DNA of 64,000 bases, from the NCBI GenBank assembly GCA_002747395.1, contig PDPE01000032.1, positions 1 to 64,000 on the forward strand. The letters run 5' to 3'. Under the pieces are notes generated by a model. The model saw only the letters and a program-made list of their open reading frames with translations, ran no database searches and was not told the origin of the DNA. The stretch comes from Pseudomonadota bacterium. Its GTDB lineage: Bacteria > Pseudomonadota > Gammaproteobacteria > Pseudomonadales > Oleiphilaceae. This document shows, piece by piece, positions 16,982 to 26,166 of this stretch (positions within the stretch are counted from its first letter, which is position 1; each line of letters begins with the position of its first letter). The translations under genes and the position numbers were made by a program.

Positions 16982-17721
16982 AGAGTGACATACAATTCCA
17001 TAAAATCGACGTTCGCACCAGTTCGGACACCCGATCACACCGCTGGCACCTGAGCTCAACCGGGAGAAGGATACCGGCAAGTTATCTGTTTGATTGGCAA
17101 CAGGCACAGGAATGGATATCGCAAGCGAATCGTATTCTGTCCCTGGCCTCGAAAGAGGCAGAAAAAATAAAGCATCAGGCGCACGAGGCCGGGTTGCGGG
17201 AAGGAAGGGAAAAGGCGCTGAGCCAGGCTGCGGAGTCGATTATTTCAGCACAGGTAAAGAGCAGGCAGTTTATGGAAGAGCAGCAGGCATCGGTGGTGGA
17301 TCTGGCCTTTCATATTGTAAAAAAAATACTGCCCGCACTTCCTGCCGATCTGGTCAAAAAAGCACTGGTCGAGTCCGCTTTGAGTGAACTTTCCGGTGAA
17401 AAATTTATTCGGGTCTATATTGCCCCTGGTCATGCCGGCCTGCCTGATCAATCAAGACAACCCGCTGTTGAAATCATTACCGACCCCGAACTGGATGCTT
17501 TCAGTTGCACCGTCGAGTCCGAGCTGGGTGCCATTCACTGCAACATCGACAGCCAGCTCACCATGCTGAGACAGCAACTGGACGATACGGCTGTGAACCA
17601 GAGAGAACCGTCTGTTCCGGTTGCCCCTGGAGGGCAGGGATCTGGAGAACAGGAATCTGGAAAGCAGGAATCTGGAGAGCAGGAGCCCGGAGACCAGGAA
17701 CCCGGAGAACAAGAGAAATGA
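16978..17721 (+). CDS. sctL: T3SS ATPase regulator SctL (stator)
   Basis: SctL (YscL/FliH family) binds the SctN ATPase and tethers it to the SctQ pods. The 247-residue protein has the classic helix rich in A/E/K, ASKEAEKIKHQAHEAGLREG, near residues 58-77, then a FliH-type C-terminal domain. The final 27 or so residues are an extra low-complexity tail with repeats of GEQES and GEQEP, encoded by 15-base DNA repeats. That tail is unusual for the family. Gene ends overlap sctK and sctN by ATGA. Confidence 0.9.
   Translation: MKSDIQFHKIDVRTSSDTRSHRWHLSSTGRRIPASYLFDWQQAQEWISQANRILSLASKEAEKIKHQAHEAGLREGREKALSQAAESIISAQVKSRQFMEEQQASVVDLAFHIVKKILPALPADLVKKALVESALSELSGEKFIRVYIAPGHAGLPDQSRQPAVEIITDPELDAFSCTVESELGAIHCNIDSQLTMLRQQLDDTAVNQREPSVPVAPGGQGSGEQESGKQESGEQEPGDQEPGEQEK
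17638..17712 (+). repeat. 15-bp tandem repeats encoding the SctL tail
   Basis: Five imperfect 15-base units based on TCTGGAGAACAGGAA lie in frame at the 3' end of sctL, giving pentapeptides such as SGEQE, SGKQE and PGDQE. Because the unit is a multiple of three, copy-number change alters tail length without a frameshift. The repeats stop just before the sctN start at 17718. Confidence 0.85.
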
Positions 17722-19019
17722 ACACGGTGATAGAAAAGCTGAATCACAGCAATACCTTTTTGCGACGGGGCAATATTGCCGAGGCAGCCGGCACACTTAT
17801 CAAAGCCACCGGGCTGTCAGCCCGCATTGGCGATTTATGCAGACTGACAGACAAACAGCGGAACTATACGTTGATGGCTGAAGTCGTTGGCATCGCGAAC
17901 GAATTTACTTTATTGACTCCCCTGGGGAATCTCAACGGTGTCAGTGCCGCAATGGAGGTCACCAGTCTTGACCAGTCCATCCTGGTTCCGGTCGGCTCTG
18001 ACCTGCTCGGCAGGGTCATTAGCGGGCTGAATGAGCCTCTGGATCAGATCGGCAAAGTTACAGGCGAATCCAGAGTTCCTCTCTACAGGGAGGCTCCCTC
18101 ACCTTTTCAAAGACCGGGAATAGACACCATGCTGGAAACCGGTATCAAAGCCATCGACACATTGCTTACCGTCGGTATCGGCCAGCGCCTCGGCATTTTC
18201 GCCCCTGCCGGAGGGGGTAAAAGTACGCTTCTCGGCATGTTGGCCAGAGGCGTGCAAAGTGATATCAACGTAATTGTTCTGGTTGGAGAAAGAGGCCGGG
18301 AAGTCACAGAATTCATACAGGATAACCTGAACCGGGAAACCCTCGACAAAACCGTGATCGTGGTCGCCACATCGGATCGTCCGGCAATAGAGCGCTGCCG
18401 TGCCGTTCAGCTCGGCATAACCATTGCCGAGTATTTCAGAGATCGGGGCAACCATGTTGTGCTGCTGATGGATTCTGTCACCCGCTATGCCCGGGCGCTG
18501 AGAGAAATCGGACTGGCACTTGGCGAACCTGTAACCGGGCGCGGTTTCCCCCCTTCTGTCTATAGCCTCCTCCCCACTCTGTTTGAACGGGCTGGCAGCA
18601 ATATGAAAGGACAGATTACCAGCTTTTTTACCGTGCTTCTGGAAGATGGGCAAAGTGGCTCCGACCCGATAGGTGAGGAAGTTCGCTCATTACTTGACGG
18701 GCACATTGCGCTTTCCGGCAAACTGGCTGCACAGGCACACTACCCCGCCATTGACGTTCTTCGCAGCGCCAGCCGTACCATGCACCGGGTCACCACGGCG
18801 GAACACAGAGCAGCAGCCAGCACAGTCCGAAGGCTGATGGCGAAATACATCGAGGTCGAACTCCTGATCCAGATCGGCGAGTACGTTGCAGGCCAGGATA
18901 GGGAAACAGATGATGCAATTTCACGACATGACGCAATCAAACGTCTCCTCCAGCAGGATGCAGAGCAGCTGGTACCCTGGCAAACCACAGAAGAAAACTT
19001 GCTGGCGGTGGTTCAATGA
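17718..19019 (+). CDS. sctN: T3SS ATPase SctN
   Basis: SctN (YscN/FliI family) is the hexameric ATPase that strips chaperones and unfolds substrates. From ATG 17718 it has 433 residues. Walker A is PAGGGKST near 163-170; VLVGERGREVTEF, the Walker B region VVLLMDSVTRYARA, and GEPVTGRGFPPSVYSLLP are all present. An open frame continues upstream through sctL, but the ATGA overlap with the sctL stop marks the true start. The stop overlaps sctO. Confidence 0.96.
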   Translation: MNTVIEKLNHSNTFLRRGNIAEAAGTLIKATGLSARIGDLCRLTDKQRNYTLMAEVVGIANEFTLLTPLGNLNGVSAAMEVTSLDQSILVPVGSDLLGRVISGLNEPLDQIGKVTGESRVPLYREAPSPFQRPGIDTMLETGIKAIDTLLTVGIGQRLGIFAPAGGGKSTLLGMLARGVQSDINVIVLVGERGREVTEFIQDNLNRETLDKTVIVVATSDRPAIERCRAVQLGITIAEYFRDRGNHVVLLMDSVTRYARALREIGLALGEPVTGRGFPPSVYSLLPTLFERAGSNMKGQITSFFTVLLEDGQSGSDPIGEEVRSLLDGHIALSGKLAAQAHYPAIDVLRSASRTMHRVTTAEHRAAASTVRRLMAKYIEVELLIQIGEYVAGQDRETDDAISRHDAIKRLLQQDAEQLVPWQTTEENLLAVVQ

Positions 19020-19411
19020 GGAAAAAAAACCTTCTGGAAACAATAATCACTGTCAGGCAGCAAAAACTGGAAAAACTGCTTCGTACAATCAGCCTGTTAC
19101 GGGCCAAATATCGAGAGATAGAAAAACAGGAGCAGGTTATTCGGGAAAAGATCAAACGAATAAAGAACGATATACACCTTGAAATGGATCGATATTCATC
19201 AAGATGCTCATTTACGATAGCGGATGTTAACAAGATGGAAAACAGATATCAGAGAATGATGATGCCACTACCCGGACTGGAAAGGCAAAAACAGGCCTGT
19301 ACCGGTGATAGAAACGCAATCCGGCGACAACTTGAACAAACGAAAAACCGTTTTGAGCAGGCAAAGCTGAAACTGGACAATATCGAGAAACTGAAAAACG
19401 AAATTCTGTAA
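19016..19411 (+). CDS. sctO: T3SS stalk protein SctO
   Basis: SctO (YscO/FliJ-like) is a coiled-coil stalk in the ATPase ring. The 131-residue protein is almost all charged heptad-rich helix, with residues rich in K, R, E, Q and L from end to end and no membrane segment. Sequence conservation in this family is low, so size, coiled-coil character and position between sctN and sctP carry the call. It starts with an ATGA overlap. Confidence 0.8.
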   Translation: MRKKNLLETIITVRQQKLEKLLRTISLLRAKYREIEKQEQVIREKIKRIKNDIHLEMDRYSSRCSFTIADVNKMENRYQRMMMPLPGLERQKQACTGDRNAIRRQLEQTKNRFEQAKLKLDNIEKLKNEIL

Positions 19412-19482
19412 TGGCAGAATAGCAATCGGGCAAGATCAGATAAAACCGGGCAAAACCGGATAACGACAAGGATGTCATAACT

Positions 19483-20259
19483 ATGTTACAGAAAACACTG
19501 ACAGGCTATACCTCAAAAACAAGTTATACCTCAGAAACAGGCAGCAAGACATATGGTGAAAAACCAATACTGACAAAGCAGGTGGTGGAGAAAGACGCGG
19601 GTCTTTTTCAATCTCGACACCAGGATCGGGCAGCCTTTGAAAAATTGCTTGTATCATCGAAAGGGTCGGAAAAACAAAACCGGCAGGAAGCAAAAATGTC
19701 AGCGGAAACCGGCAATGCAACAACGCATTGTCCGCTGCCGGAATGCGCACAATCCGCAGCCGGAAATACCCAACTCGACCAGATAATCAGGGCCATACAG
19801 CAAATTGATGCAGAAGACTTTCTACCCGGCCATACCATTGAAACTGACGATTCAGCCGAATCTCGGGAACAGGCTGTCAATCCCGCATCAATCAATTCGA
19901 TTGGACTCCACTCCCCTGCTACCCATCCCCGGCATCCGATAAACAGTCCGGAAGAACTCTGTAATCTCATCAGCAAACATGTGGATCAAATACTGATCCG
20001 CTCTGAATCGGCAAACCCGGGCAAGGTTGAAACCCTCATACTGGCGCTTGGCGGCACCTTGTCAGGAAGCCAGTTATCCATAACGAAAAATAAAGCCGGC
20101 TGGAAGATCGTATGCACCTGCCCGGATCAGCTGACAATAGACCGGATCAACCAGGCCATACCTCAACTCAACCAACGTATGGAGCTGAAAAAAATCGGGC
20201 CGGTCGATTTCAAGGTGAAATCGCAGTTTCAACATGCCCGTACAGACGGACTAAACTGA
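19483..20259 (+). CDS. sctP: T3SS needle-length ruler SctP
   Basis: SctP (YscP/FliK-like) measures needle length and triggers the SctU switch. The 258-residue protein has a polar, disordered N-terminal part and a compact C-terminal domain (about residues 175-250), including LILALGGTLSGSQLSI, that fits the T3S4 substrate-switch domain. ATG 19483 has AAGGATG about 9 bases upstream. An in-frame 18-base duplication at 19507-19542 gives YTSKTS then YTSETG near the N-terminus. The ruler length sets needle length, so duplications here could matter. Confidence 0.72.
   Translation: MLQKTLTGYTSKTSYTSETGSKTYGEKPILTKQVVEKDAGLFQSRHQDRAAFEKLLVSSKGSEKQNRQEAKMSAETGNATTHCPLPECAQSAAGNTQLDQIIRAIQQIDAEDFLPGHTIETDDSAESREQAVNPASINSIGLHSPATHPRHPINSPEELCNLISKHVDQILIRSESANPGKVETLILALGGTLSGSQLSITKNKAGWKIVCTCPDQLTIDRINQAIPQLNQRMELKKIGPVDFKVKSQFQHARTDGLN
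19507..19542 (+). repeat. 18-bp in-frame duplication at the sctP N-terminus
   Basis: Two near-identical 18-base units (19507-19524 and 19525-19542), TATACCTCAAAAACAAGT and TATACCTCAGAAACAGGC, encode YTSKTS and YTSETG. The duplication keeps frame. Confidence 0.75.
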
Positions 20260-20285
20260 ACACCTGACAATCCGAGGTAATTACT

Positions 20286-21566
20286 ATGTATCACCCGTTT
20301 GGATACCGGAATACCGGCACCCTGAAAAAAGTCGTTGCGATATTGCTCACCCTGTTTATGAGCACTGGATGTATCCCCAAAAAAACCACGCTGAAACCAA
20401 TGGCTGACAACCTGTCACCACCTGCGGTACTGGCTGATTCGTCTAAAGGCAGTTTCTGGAAAAACCAGGTGAAATATCCCCTTCCGGTTCAATATTTCAG
20501 CGTCAAGGATGCCCGAGACCAGATTTGGGAAATAGCCGTTATGGATTCCTATCTCGGTTTCCCGGTTGACGAGGATACACCTACTCTCGTGTTGATCCAT
20601 GGTCGGGGGGCCAACAGTGGCTACTTTTATCAGTTAATGCGCTATGCGATGGAAGCCGATATCCGTGTGGTGGCCGTTGACTTGCCTGGGTATGGAAAAT
20701 CACTGCCAGGAAATCTGGGTAATCAAATTCCGAGAACCATGGATGACTCCAGAAAACTGGTTTTCGATGTGCTTGTGCAACAAATGAACATCAAAAAGGC
20801 TGCCTATCTTGGCCATTCCATGGGTGGGCAGTGGGTGCTTGGCTATGCTCTGAATTATCCGAACGCGGTTGAGAAGTTGATTCTGGAAAGCAGTTATGGT
20901 CTGGAGGAATACAGTACCACTGTTCCCATAAACGAATCCGAACAGCTCGCCATTTTCAACCCGATTATGCGCTATGACTACTCCAAATGGCAATCGATCT
21001 GGTCCAGACTGGGTTACTTTGATCAGGAGTTTGCCAAATCGGCAGAGGATATCCGTCTTTTCTATCACTTTCAGAAGCTGGACCCTGAAACAGGAAGTAT
21101 CACCCGCAGCCCGGTCGGCTACTTTAAAAACCAAAGTATCGACAGTATCTTTCTGACCAGAGTACGAACACAGATGATCTGGTCAACAGCAGATGAATAT
21201 GAACGCTATATTCGAAACAGCATCTGGGACATATATGGCCAGGGTATCGAGCTACGCAGGGAGGATCCCGACAGTCTGGTAAAAAATCTGGAACATATCC
21301 GGGTTCCGGTTTTGATGGCTTTTGGTGAAGCCGACCCCTTCCTGCCAACCACCCTGTTCAGCAATAACCGGAACATTCGGCACGACATTGTCAAACCCGC
21401 GTTTATTCGCCTGGCAAGTTCAGGTTATCTGCCGAGGGTGGTCTTCTACAAGAGATCGGGGCATATCCCTCACGCGGACCAGGCCAAAAAGTTTGCGGCC
21501 GATGTGATACAGTTTATCGGGAATGGCGAAGTCGTCAGCAAGCAGGAAGACCCCCTGGCCTATTGA
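20286..21566 (+). CDS. lipoprotein alpha/beta hydrolase (lipase-like) at the T3SS locus
   Basis: A 426-residue exported hydrolase. The first 28 residues are a lipoprotein signal with lipobox STGC. The catalytic fold shows an oxyanion-type HGRGAN, the nucleophile motif GHSMGG, an acid in GEADPF and a histidine in SGHIPHAD near the C-terminus. Substrate is unknown; the fold covers lipases, esterases and dehalogenases. It follows sctP by 26 bases with GAGG before the start and may be part of the T3SS operon. Possible roles are envelope remodelling during assembly or an unrelated function. As a lipoprotein it is unlikely to be a secreted effector. Confidence 0.8.
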   Translation: MYHPFGYRNTGTLKKVVAILLTLFMSTGCIPKKTTLKPMADNLSPPAVLADSSKGSFWKNQVKYPLPVQYFSVKDARDQIWEIAVMDSYLGFPVDEDTPTLVLIHGRGANSGYFYQLMRYAMEADIRVVAVDLPGYGKSLPGNLGNQIPRTMDDSRKLVFDVLVQQMNIKKAAYLGHSMGGQWVLGYALNYPNAVEKLILESSYGLEEYSTTVPINESEQLAIFNPIMRYDYSKWQSIWSRLGYFDQEFAKSAEDIRLFYHFQKLDPETGSITRSPVGYFKNQSIDSIFLTRVRTQMIWSTADEYERYIRNSIWDIYGQGIELRREDPDSLVKNLEHIRVPVLMAFGEADPFLPTTLFSNNRNIRHDIVKPAFIRLASSGYLPRVVFYKRSGHIPHADQAKKFAADVIQFIGNGEVVSKQEDPLAY

Positions 21567-21575
21567 GCTGCGACG

Positions 21576-21628
21576 CCTGTGAACTGCAACACCTGTGAAC
21601 CGCAAGACCTGTGAACTGCAAGGCCTGA
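21576..21628. repeat. 16-bp tandem repeat between convergent genes
   Basis: Three 16-base units at 21576-21591, 21592-21607 and 21608-21623, each beginning CCTGTGAACTGCAA or one base different, followed by a partial fourth. They lie between the hydrolase and the convergent YihY-family gene. Function unknown. Confidence 0.85.
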
Positions 21629-21666
21629 CACAATACCGCGCCGATCAAAACGGTACCAGAGAGTAT

Positions 21667-23061
21667 TCAGTCTGTTTCTGTCGAGCGAGAAACCAGGTCA
21701 TCGCGGAGTTTCAGCGGGCCGTTTCTCACCATATCTGCAAGCGTTGCGCTCCCCAGGTGGTTTACCCATTGCGATTCAAGGTCTTCGACCAATGTGTCGC
21801 AAACCAGGGTTTGCCCCTGGGAGGTACTGCCTGCATCCTCCCGCCGGATGGCCAGCAGCAGGTCAGCCATACTGATTTGGTCTATGGATCTGCCGGGTAC
21901 CAGACGATTCGCCGATTGGCAGGTGTAACCCAGGTAGTGTTGCTTTATCAGTTTTTTCATAACCCGGTGAGTCACCTCGGGAGGCTCACCCATCGCGCTT
22001 TCAACCTCCAGGACTGACAGCGGCTTTTCACCCCTGTCGTACTTGCTCGCCACCATATGCATCATGGCCAGGCCAACTCGTTCATCCTGCCTGGAAGATG
22101 AAAGAATCCGGTACGCCTCACAAATCTGACTGCTGTTCTGAACATAGTAGGATATCGTTGCACCCAGCAACAGGATCAGCCAGGAAACGTATAGCCAGAT
22201 AAGCAAAACAATACCGATAGCGAACCCCGAGTATATTGCCTGATAGTTGGAAGAGGACACGACAAAAGACGCAAACAGGATACCGGATGTTTGCCAGGTA
22301 ACACCGCCAACAAGCCCTCCGATAAAAGCACTGCGTGCACTCACGCGCGTATTGGGCATAAAGGCATAGACGAAGGTAAACGCCATAACAATCAGAAAAA
22401 ACGGCATGACCTTGCTGGCCGCCAGAAACAACATGCCAAATGGCTCAATGGCCAACAGGGACTGGACGATGGAAGAGCTCAAAAACGATGCAGTGGCACC
22501 AATGGCAGAAACCACCAGCAAGGGCCCCACCATAATCACGCTGAGATAGTTGCTGAAACGCTGGCCAATACTGCGCAGACCAGGCACCCGCCAGATGTAG
22601 TTGAACGATCGTTCAATTTTCTGAACCAGTGATATGACGGTGTAAACCAGCAACCCCAGGCCGAGAAACCCGAGAACACCAACCTTGATATTGTCAACGA
22701 AAGACAGAATATTGGTCACAATCTCTGCCCCCTCTGCGCCAAAGGGCTCAAAGAAGTTTTCCAGCAAAGGCGTCAGATGATTATGGACACCCAATGCCTT
22801 GAGCACCGAAAAGCTCAAGGCCAGAAGCGGCACAATAGACAGCAGTGTGGTATATACCAACCCCATGGCATGCAGCGTAAGCTGACCATCAACCAGATCC
22901 CGACCCGTTGCGAATACAATACGGGCGATGCGATGTCCGATCGCACCCGGCCTGTTGCCCTTTTCTTCCGGCTTGAACAGCCAGTTTTTAAACCGGGCAA
23001 CATACTCTGTTGCCACTTTTCCGGCACTGTCAGGCATTTTGTGTATTGACTCTTTTTTCAT
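21667..23061 (-). CDS. YihY/BrkB-family inner-membrane protein
   Basis: A 464-residue membrane protein with about six transmembrane helices in residues 55-310. The family region includes LHAMGLVYTTLLSIVPLLAL and, later, RSAFIGGLVGGVTWQTSGI and LLIWLYVSWLILLLGA, typical of the YihY (formerly BrkB) family. The last 140 residues form an extra cytoplasmic domain resembling a winged-helix fold, including SVLEVESAMGEPPEVTHRVM; E. coli YihY lacks it. Biochemical function of the family is unsettled. It is transcribed toward the T3SS hydrolase. Confidence 0.88.
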   Translation of the reverse strand: MKKESIHKMPDSAGKVATEYVARFKNWLFKPEEKGNRPGAIGHRIARIVFATGRDLVDGQLTLHAMGLVYTTLLSIVPLLALSFSVLKALGVHNHLTPLLENFFEPFGAEGAEIVTNILSFVDNIKVGVLGFLGLGLLVYTVISLVQKIERSFNYIWRVPGLRSIGQRFSNYLSVIMVGPLLVVSAIGATASFLSSSIVQSLLAIEPFGMLFLAASKVMPFFLIVMAFTFVYAFMPNTRVSARSAFIGGLVGGVTWQTSGILFASFVVSSSNYQAIYSGFAIGIVLLIWLYVSWLILLLGATISYYVQNSSQICEAYRILSSSRQDERVGLAMMHMVASKYDRGEKPLSVLEVESAMGEPPEVTHRVMKKLIKQHYLGYTCQSANRLVPGRSIDQISMADLLLAIRREDAGSTSQGQTLVCDTLVEDLESQWVNHLGSATLADMVRNGPLKLRDDLVSRSTETD

Positions 23062-23299
23062 GGCTGAATTCAGTTATCAGACCGGACCATAGTAAACAGC
23101 ATAGAAAGTATCCCCCTGAAAGAAAAGCAGTGAAATGCCTTTGTGGCTTTGCAAAGTCAATATGAATCATGTGTGTATTGAGCATCATTCGACCATTCAG
23201 GCCAATTTACGACTATCGTATGGATGACATTTCGCCTGCATTTGGTTAGTTTCTGCGGGTCTCGTTTAACGATCATTACAATAGAACAGGAGCCTGATA

Positions 23300-24706
23300 A
23301 TGGCAATAGAACGTCAACACGGAGCAGAGCACCCTTACTGGCCGGCCGGCCCGTTTAAAATTCGCCTGCCCTTCATTCACTATCGCTGGGAATTCCCTGA
23401 AATGATTCAGGGTTTTATCATGTTTGTCGTTGGCCTGGCGATGATACCGTTACTGCAAAAATATCTCGGCATGCCCTATGAAGCGGCCCTGGCCTTCACC
23501 TTTATCGCCGGATTGGGCTATGTCCTTCCTGCCCTGTTAGGTGTTCCCATGGTGCCAGGCTGGATAACACCGGCAATTCCGGTAGTGTTATTATTTCTGG
23601 GCGGTTATGAACCCGGGCCTGAAGCGATCAGGGCCATGTTCGCTCTGCAAATCGAGGTCACTCTTATATTTCTTATTCTGGGACTCACCGGATGGGGGTC
23701 GAAGCTGGTCAACATCATCCCCAATTCATTGAAATCAGGTATTATTATCGGTGCCGGTATTGCCGCGTTGATGGGTGAGCTGAAAACAGGTGGTCGGGTT
23801 GATTCAACACCGATATCTCTGATTGTGGGCTCTATCGTCGCTGCCTATATCCTGTTTTCCCTGTCCTTTAAAAACGTCATAGAGCAGAATTCCTTCGCTC
23901 GAAAGATTGCCAACTTTGGCATGGTTCCAGGTATGGCAGTTGCGATGATCGTTGGCTGGATATTTGCGGAATATCCTCTGCCAAATATCGAATGGGGCAT
24001 TACCAACCCGGATTTCGGCCTGATGGCTGATTATCTGGTCTTCGCTACAGGAATGCCCGACATGGACATGTTTCTGCTGGCCATCCCCACTGCCCTGATT
24101 GCCTATGTCATCGCCTTCGGTGACATTCTGGTAGGCCGCACGCTGCTGGAACGTGTGGATCGTGAACGACAGGATGAGAAAATCGACATCAACGTTGACC
24201 GCGTTCATATCGTCACTTCTATCCGTAACGCCCTGCACGCCTTCTTCGCCCCCTGGCCCGGTCTATCCGGCCCTCTGTTTACCGCCGTACACGCGACGGT
24301 ATCGGAGCGCTATGCCATGGGTCGCAAGGCGATGGACTCCATTTACAGTGGTGCCGGTACCTTTTGGATTTCAGGCCTGCTGGCATTGCTGTGCCTGCCG
24401 CTGGTCACCATGTTCAAGCCGGTATTGCCGATTGCACTGTCGCTGACACTGATTCTGACCGCTTACATCTGTATTATGGTTGGCATGGAGCAACTGAATA
24501 ATCCGACCGAGCGTGGCGTTGCCGGCATCGTGGCCGTTACCCTCGCCATGCCAGACCCCAAATCCACCGTTTACGCGATTATCATCGGCCTGGTGCTGTA
24601 CTTCCTGATCGAACGCCCCAAACTGCTAGGCAAACACGAGGCAACCGAAGAAGTCATATTCTCTGGCGAATCGGTGAAAGAAGAAGTGAAAGAAGAAAAG
24701 CAGTAA
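23300..24706 (+). CDS. NCS2/uracil-xanthine-type permease-like transporter
   Basis: A 468-residue inner-membrane protein with about 12 hydrophobic segments. Overall length, the repeated transmembrane layout, and segments such as NSLKSGIIIGAGIAALMGE and AFGDILVGRTLLERV resemble nucleobase/ascorbate (NCS2, SLC23) transporters; substrate cannot be read from sequence and it may belong to a distant branch. The start has CAGGAG 8 bases upstream. The C-terminal tail contains a perfect 12-base duplication (24674-24697) giving VKEEVKEE. A shared hairpin separates it from the convergent CoA-transferase. Confidence 0.65.
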   Translation: MAIERQHGAEHPYWPAGPFKIRLPFIHYRWEFPEMIQGFIMFVVGLAMIPLLQKYLGMPYEAALAFTFIAGLGYVLPALLGVPMVPGWITPAIPVVLLFLGGYEPGPEAIRAMFALQIEVTLIFLILGLTGWGSKLVNIIPNSLKSGIIIGAGIAALMGELKTGGRVDSTPISLIVGSIVAAYILFSLSFKNVIEQNSFARKIANFGMVPGMAVAMIVGWIFAEYPLPNIEWGITNPDFGLMADYLVFATGMPDMDMFLLAIPTALIAYVIAFGDILVGRTLLERVDRERQDEKIDINVDRVHIVTSIRNALHAFFAPWPGLSGPLFTAVHATVSERYAMGRKAMDSIYSGAGTFWISGLLALLCLPLVTMFKPVLPIALSLTLILTAYICIMVGMEQLNNPTERGVAGIVAVTLAMPDPKSTVYAIIIGLVLYFLIERPKLLGKHEATEEVIFSGESVKEEVKEEKQ

Positions 24707-24786
24707 CGAAAGAAAGGCATAACGAAATCAGAGACAGGGAAGTCAAGGCCAAATCCGACATTAAAAGGATTTGGGAAAGCAAATAA

Positions 24787-24817
24787 CACCCTCGTGGGCA
24801 GATTGCCCGCGAGAGTG
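24787..24817. terminator. bidirectional terminator hairpin
   Basis: A 14-bp stem (24787-24800 with 24804-24817; one mismatch and one G-T pair) with a 3-base loop lies between the convergent permease and CoA-transferase genes. It lacks a long T-run on either side, but its position and strength suggest it ends transcription in both directions. Confidence 0.7.
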
Positions 24818-24837
24818 TGAGTAGTTATCCTTGCTGT

Positions 24838-26166
24838 TTATTTATTCGATTTTCTCCAGATATTCATCGCTTCTGCCTCCTTGACCAATTGCTCCTGGAA
24901 ATCAGGATGTGCAACGGCAATCAATGCTTCCGCACGCTCCCAGGTACTCTTGCCCTTCAGATCGGCAATGCCATTTTCGGTGACTATCATATGAGTGGCG
25001 GTTCTCGGGCTGGTAACGATGGCTCCTGTTGTCAGGGTAGGCTTGATGGTGGATACCGTTTTTCCCTTTATTTCCTTTGTTGATGGTGTACAGATAAAGC
25101 TCTGCCCACCTTTAGACTTGTAAGCACCTTCAACAAAGTCCAGCTGCCCCCCGGTTCCGCTGATATGGCGGGTACCGATACTCTCCGAACAAACCTGACC
25201 AAACAGATCCAGCTCCACACAGGCATTGATGGAGACAAAGTTATCCAGCCGGGCAATCCGCGATGGAGTGTTCACGTAGTCTACGCTGTAGGCAACACAT
25301 CCGGGGTTATCATCAATAAAGTCATAGAGTTTTTGTGTCCCCATCGCGAATGAAAAGACTTGTTTGTATCGATCAAAGTTTTTGTATTTGCCGGTAATCT
25401 TTCCTGCTTCCGTCATCTTGACATAGGCATCCACATACATTTCCGTATGTACACCCAGATCCTTCAGATCAGAAGCGGCAATCAAACCACCAACAGCATT
25501 GGGTACCCCCCCGATTCCCAACTGGATACAGCATCCATCCCTGAGCCGGGGAATAATTTGCTGTGCAATCCTGGTTTCGACTTCATTGGGCGGGTTATCC
25601 GGAATGGTGGGCAGGTCATTATCCACTTCAATGATGTGATCCACCTGGGAAACATGAATACATTCCTGCTCCCCACCCAGTACTCTGGGCATCTTCGGGT
25701 TAACCTCGAGAATACAGACATCGGCAGTTTCAAAAGCGGCCATACTGCTCGGAGCACCCACACCCCAACTAAAATAGCCATGTTTGTCCATGGAGCTGAC
25801 CTGTGCGACAAAAACATTGGTTGGCACGCAGTTGTTTCGGGTCAAAACAGGACACTCGTGGAACTTCATGGGTATGTAATACAGCCCCTTGTTCAACCAC
25901 GCCTTGTCATGCCCGGCCACGTGCCAGGAGTTCCAGGTAAAGACCTCGCTCGACGCTTCCAGTGTATGGTGGCGATACGCACCGATATCACAACGAATTT
26001 TTACATCACTCAGTTCATCCTTTCGTTTTGCCAAAGCCTGGTCAAATGCTTCCGAGCCACAGAGTCCAAAGGCATATTCCACCCAGTCCCCGGATTTCAC
26101 AACTTTCGCAGCCACATCTGCGGTAGTCAATTTTTTAGCGTAAGCGTCTTTCCAACCTTGCTCCAT
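24838..26166 (-). CDS. acetyl-CoA hydrolase/transferase family CoA-transferase
   Basis: A 442-residue enzyme of the family that includes 4-hydroxybutyrate and acetate:succinate CoA-transferases, moving CoA between acyl groups. Family features are QLGIGGVPNAVGGL near the middle, HTEMYVDAYVKMTEAG after it, and ISGTGGQLDFVEGAYKSKGG toward the C-terminus. ATG 26166 is chosen because GAAGGGG lies 8 bases upstream; an open extension to 26268 has no support. Exact acyl substrate is not readable. It is monocistronic between lipA (divergent) and the permease (convergent). Confidence 0.85.
   Translation of the reverse strand: MEQGWKDAYAKKLTTADVAAKVVKSGDWVEYAFGLCGSEAFDQALAKRKDELSDVKIRCDIGAYRHHTLEASSEVFTWNSWHVAGHDKAWLNKGLYYIPMKFHECPVLTRNNCVPTNVFVAQVSSMDKHGYFSWGVGAPSSMAAFETADVCILEVNPKMPRVLGGEQECIHVSQVDHIIEVDNDLPTIPDNPPNEVETRIAQQIIPRLRDGCCIQLGIGGVPNAVGGLIAASDLKDLGVHTEMYVDAYVKMTEAGKITGKYKNFDRYKQVFSFAMGTQKLYDFIDDNPGCVAYSVDYVNTPSRIARLDNFVSINACVELDLFGQVCSESIGTRHISGTGGQLDFVEGAYKSKGGQSFICTPSTKEIKGKTVSTIKPTLTTGAIVTSPRTATHMIVTENGIADLKGKSTWERAEALIAVAHPDFQEQLVKEAEAMNIWRKSNK

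Noticed and set aside
17505..17717. Long upstream extension of SctN
   Set aside because: This frame overlaps the repeat-rich end of sctL; the ATGA overlap at 17718 is the standard start.
3838..21566. Interpreting the export genes as a flagellar system
   Set aside because: A secretin (SctC), SctD with FHA domain and SctJ lipoprotein are injectisome hallmarks; no hook, rod or filament genes are present.
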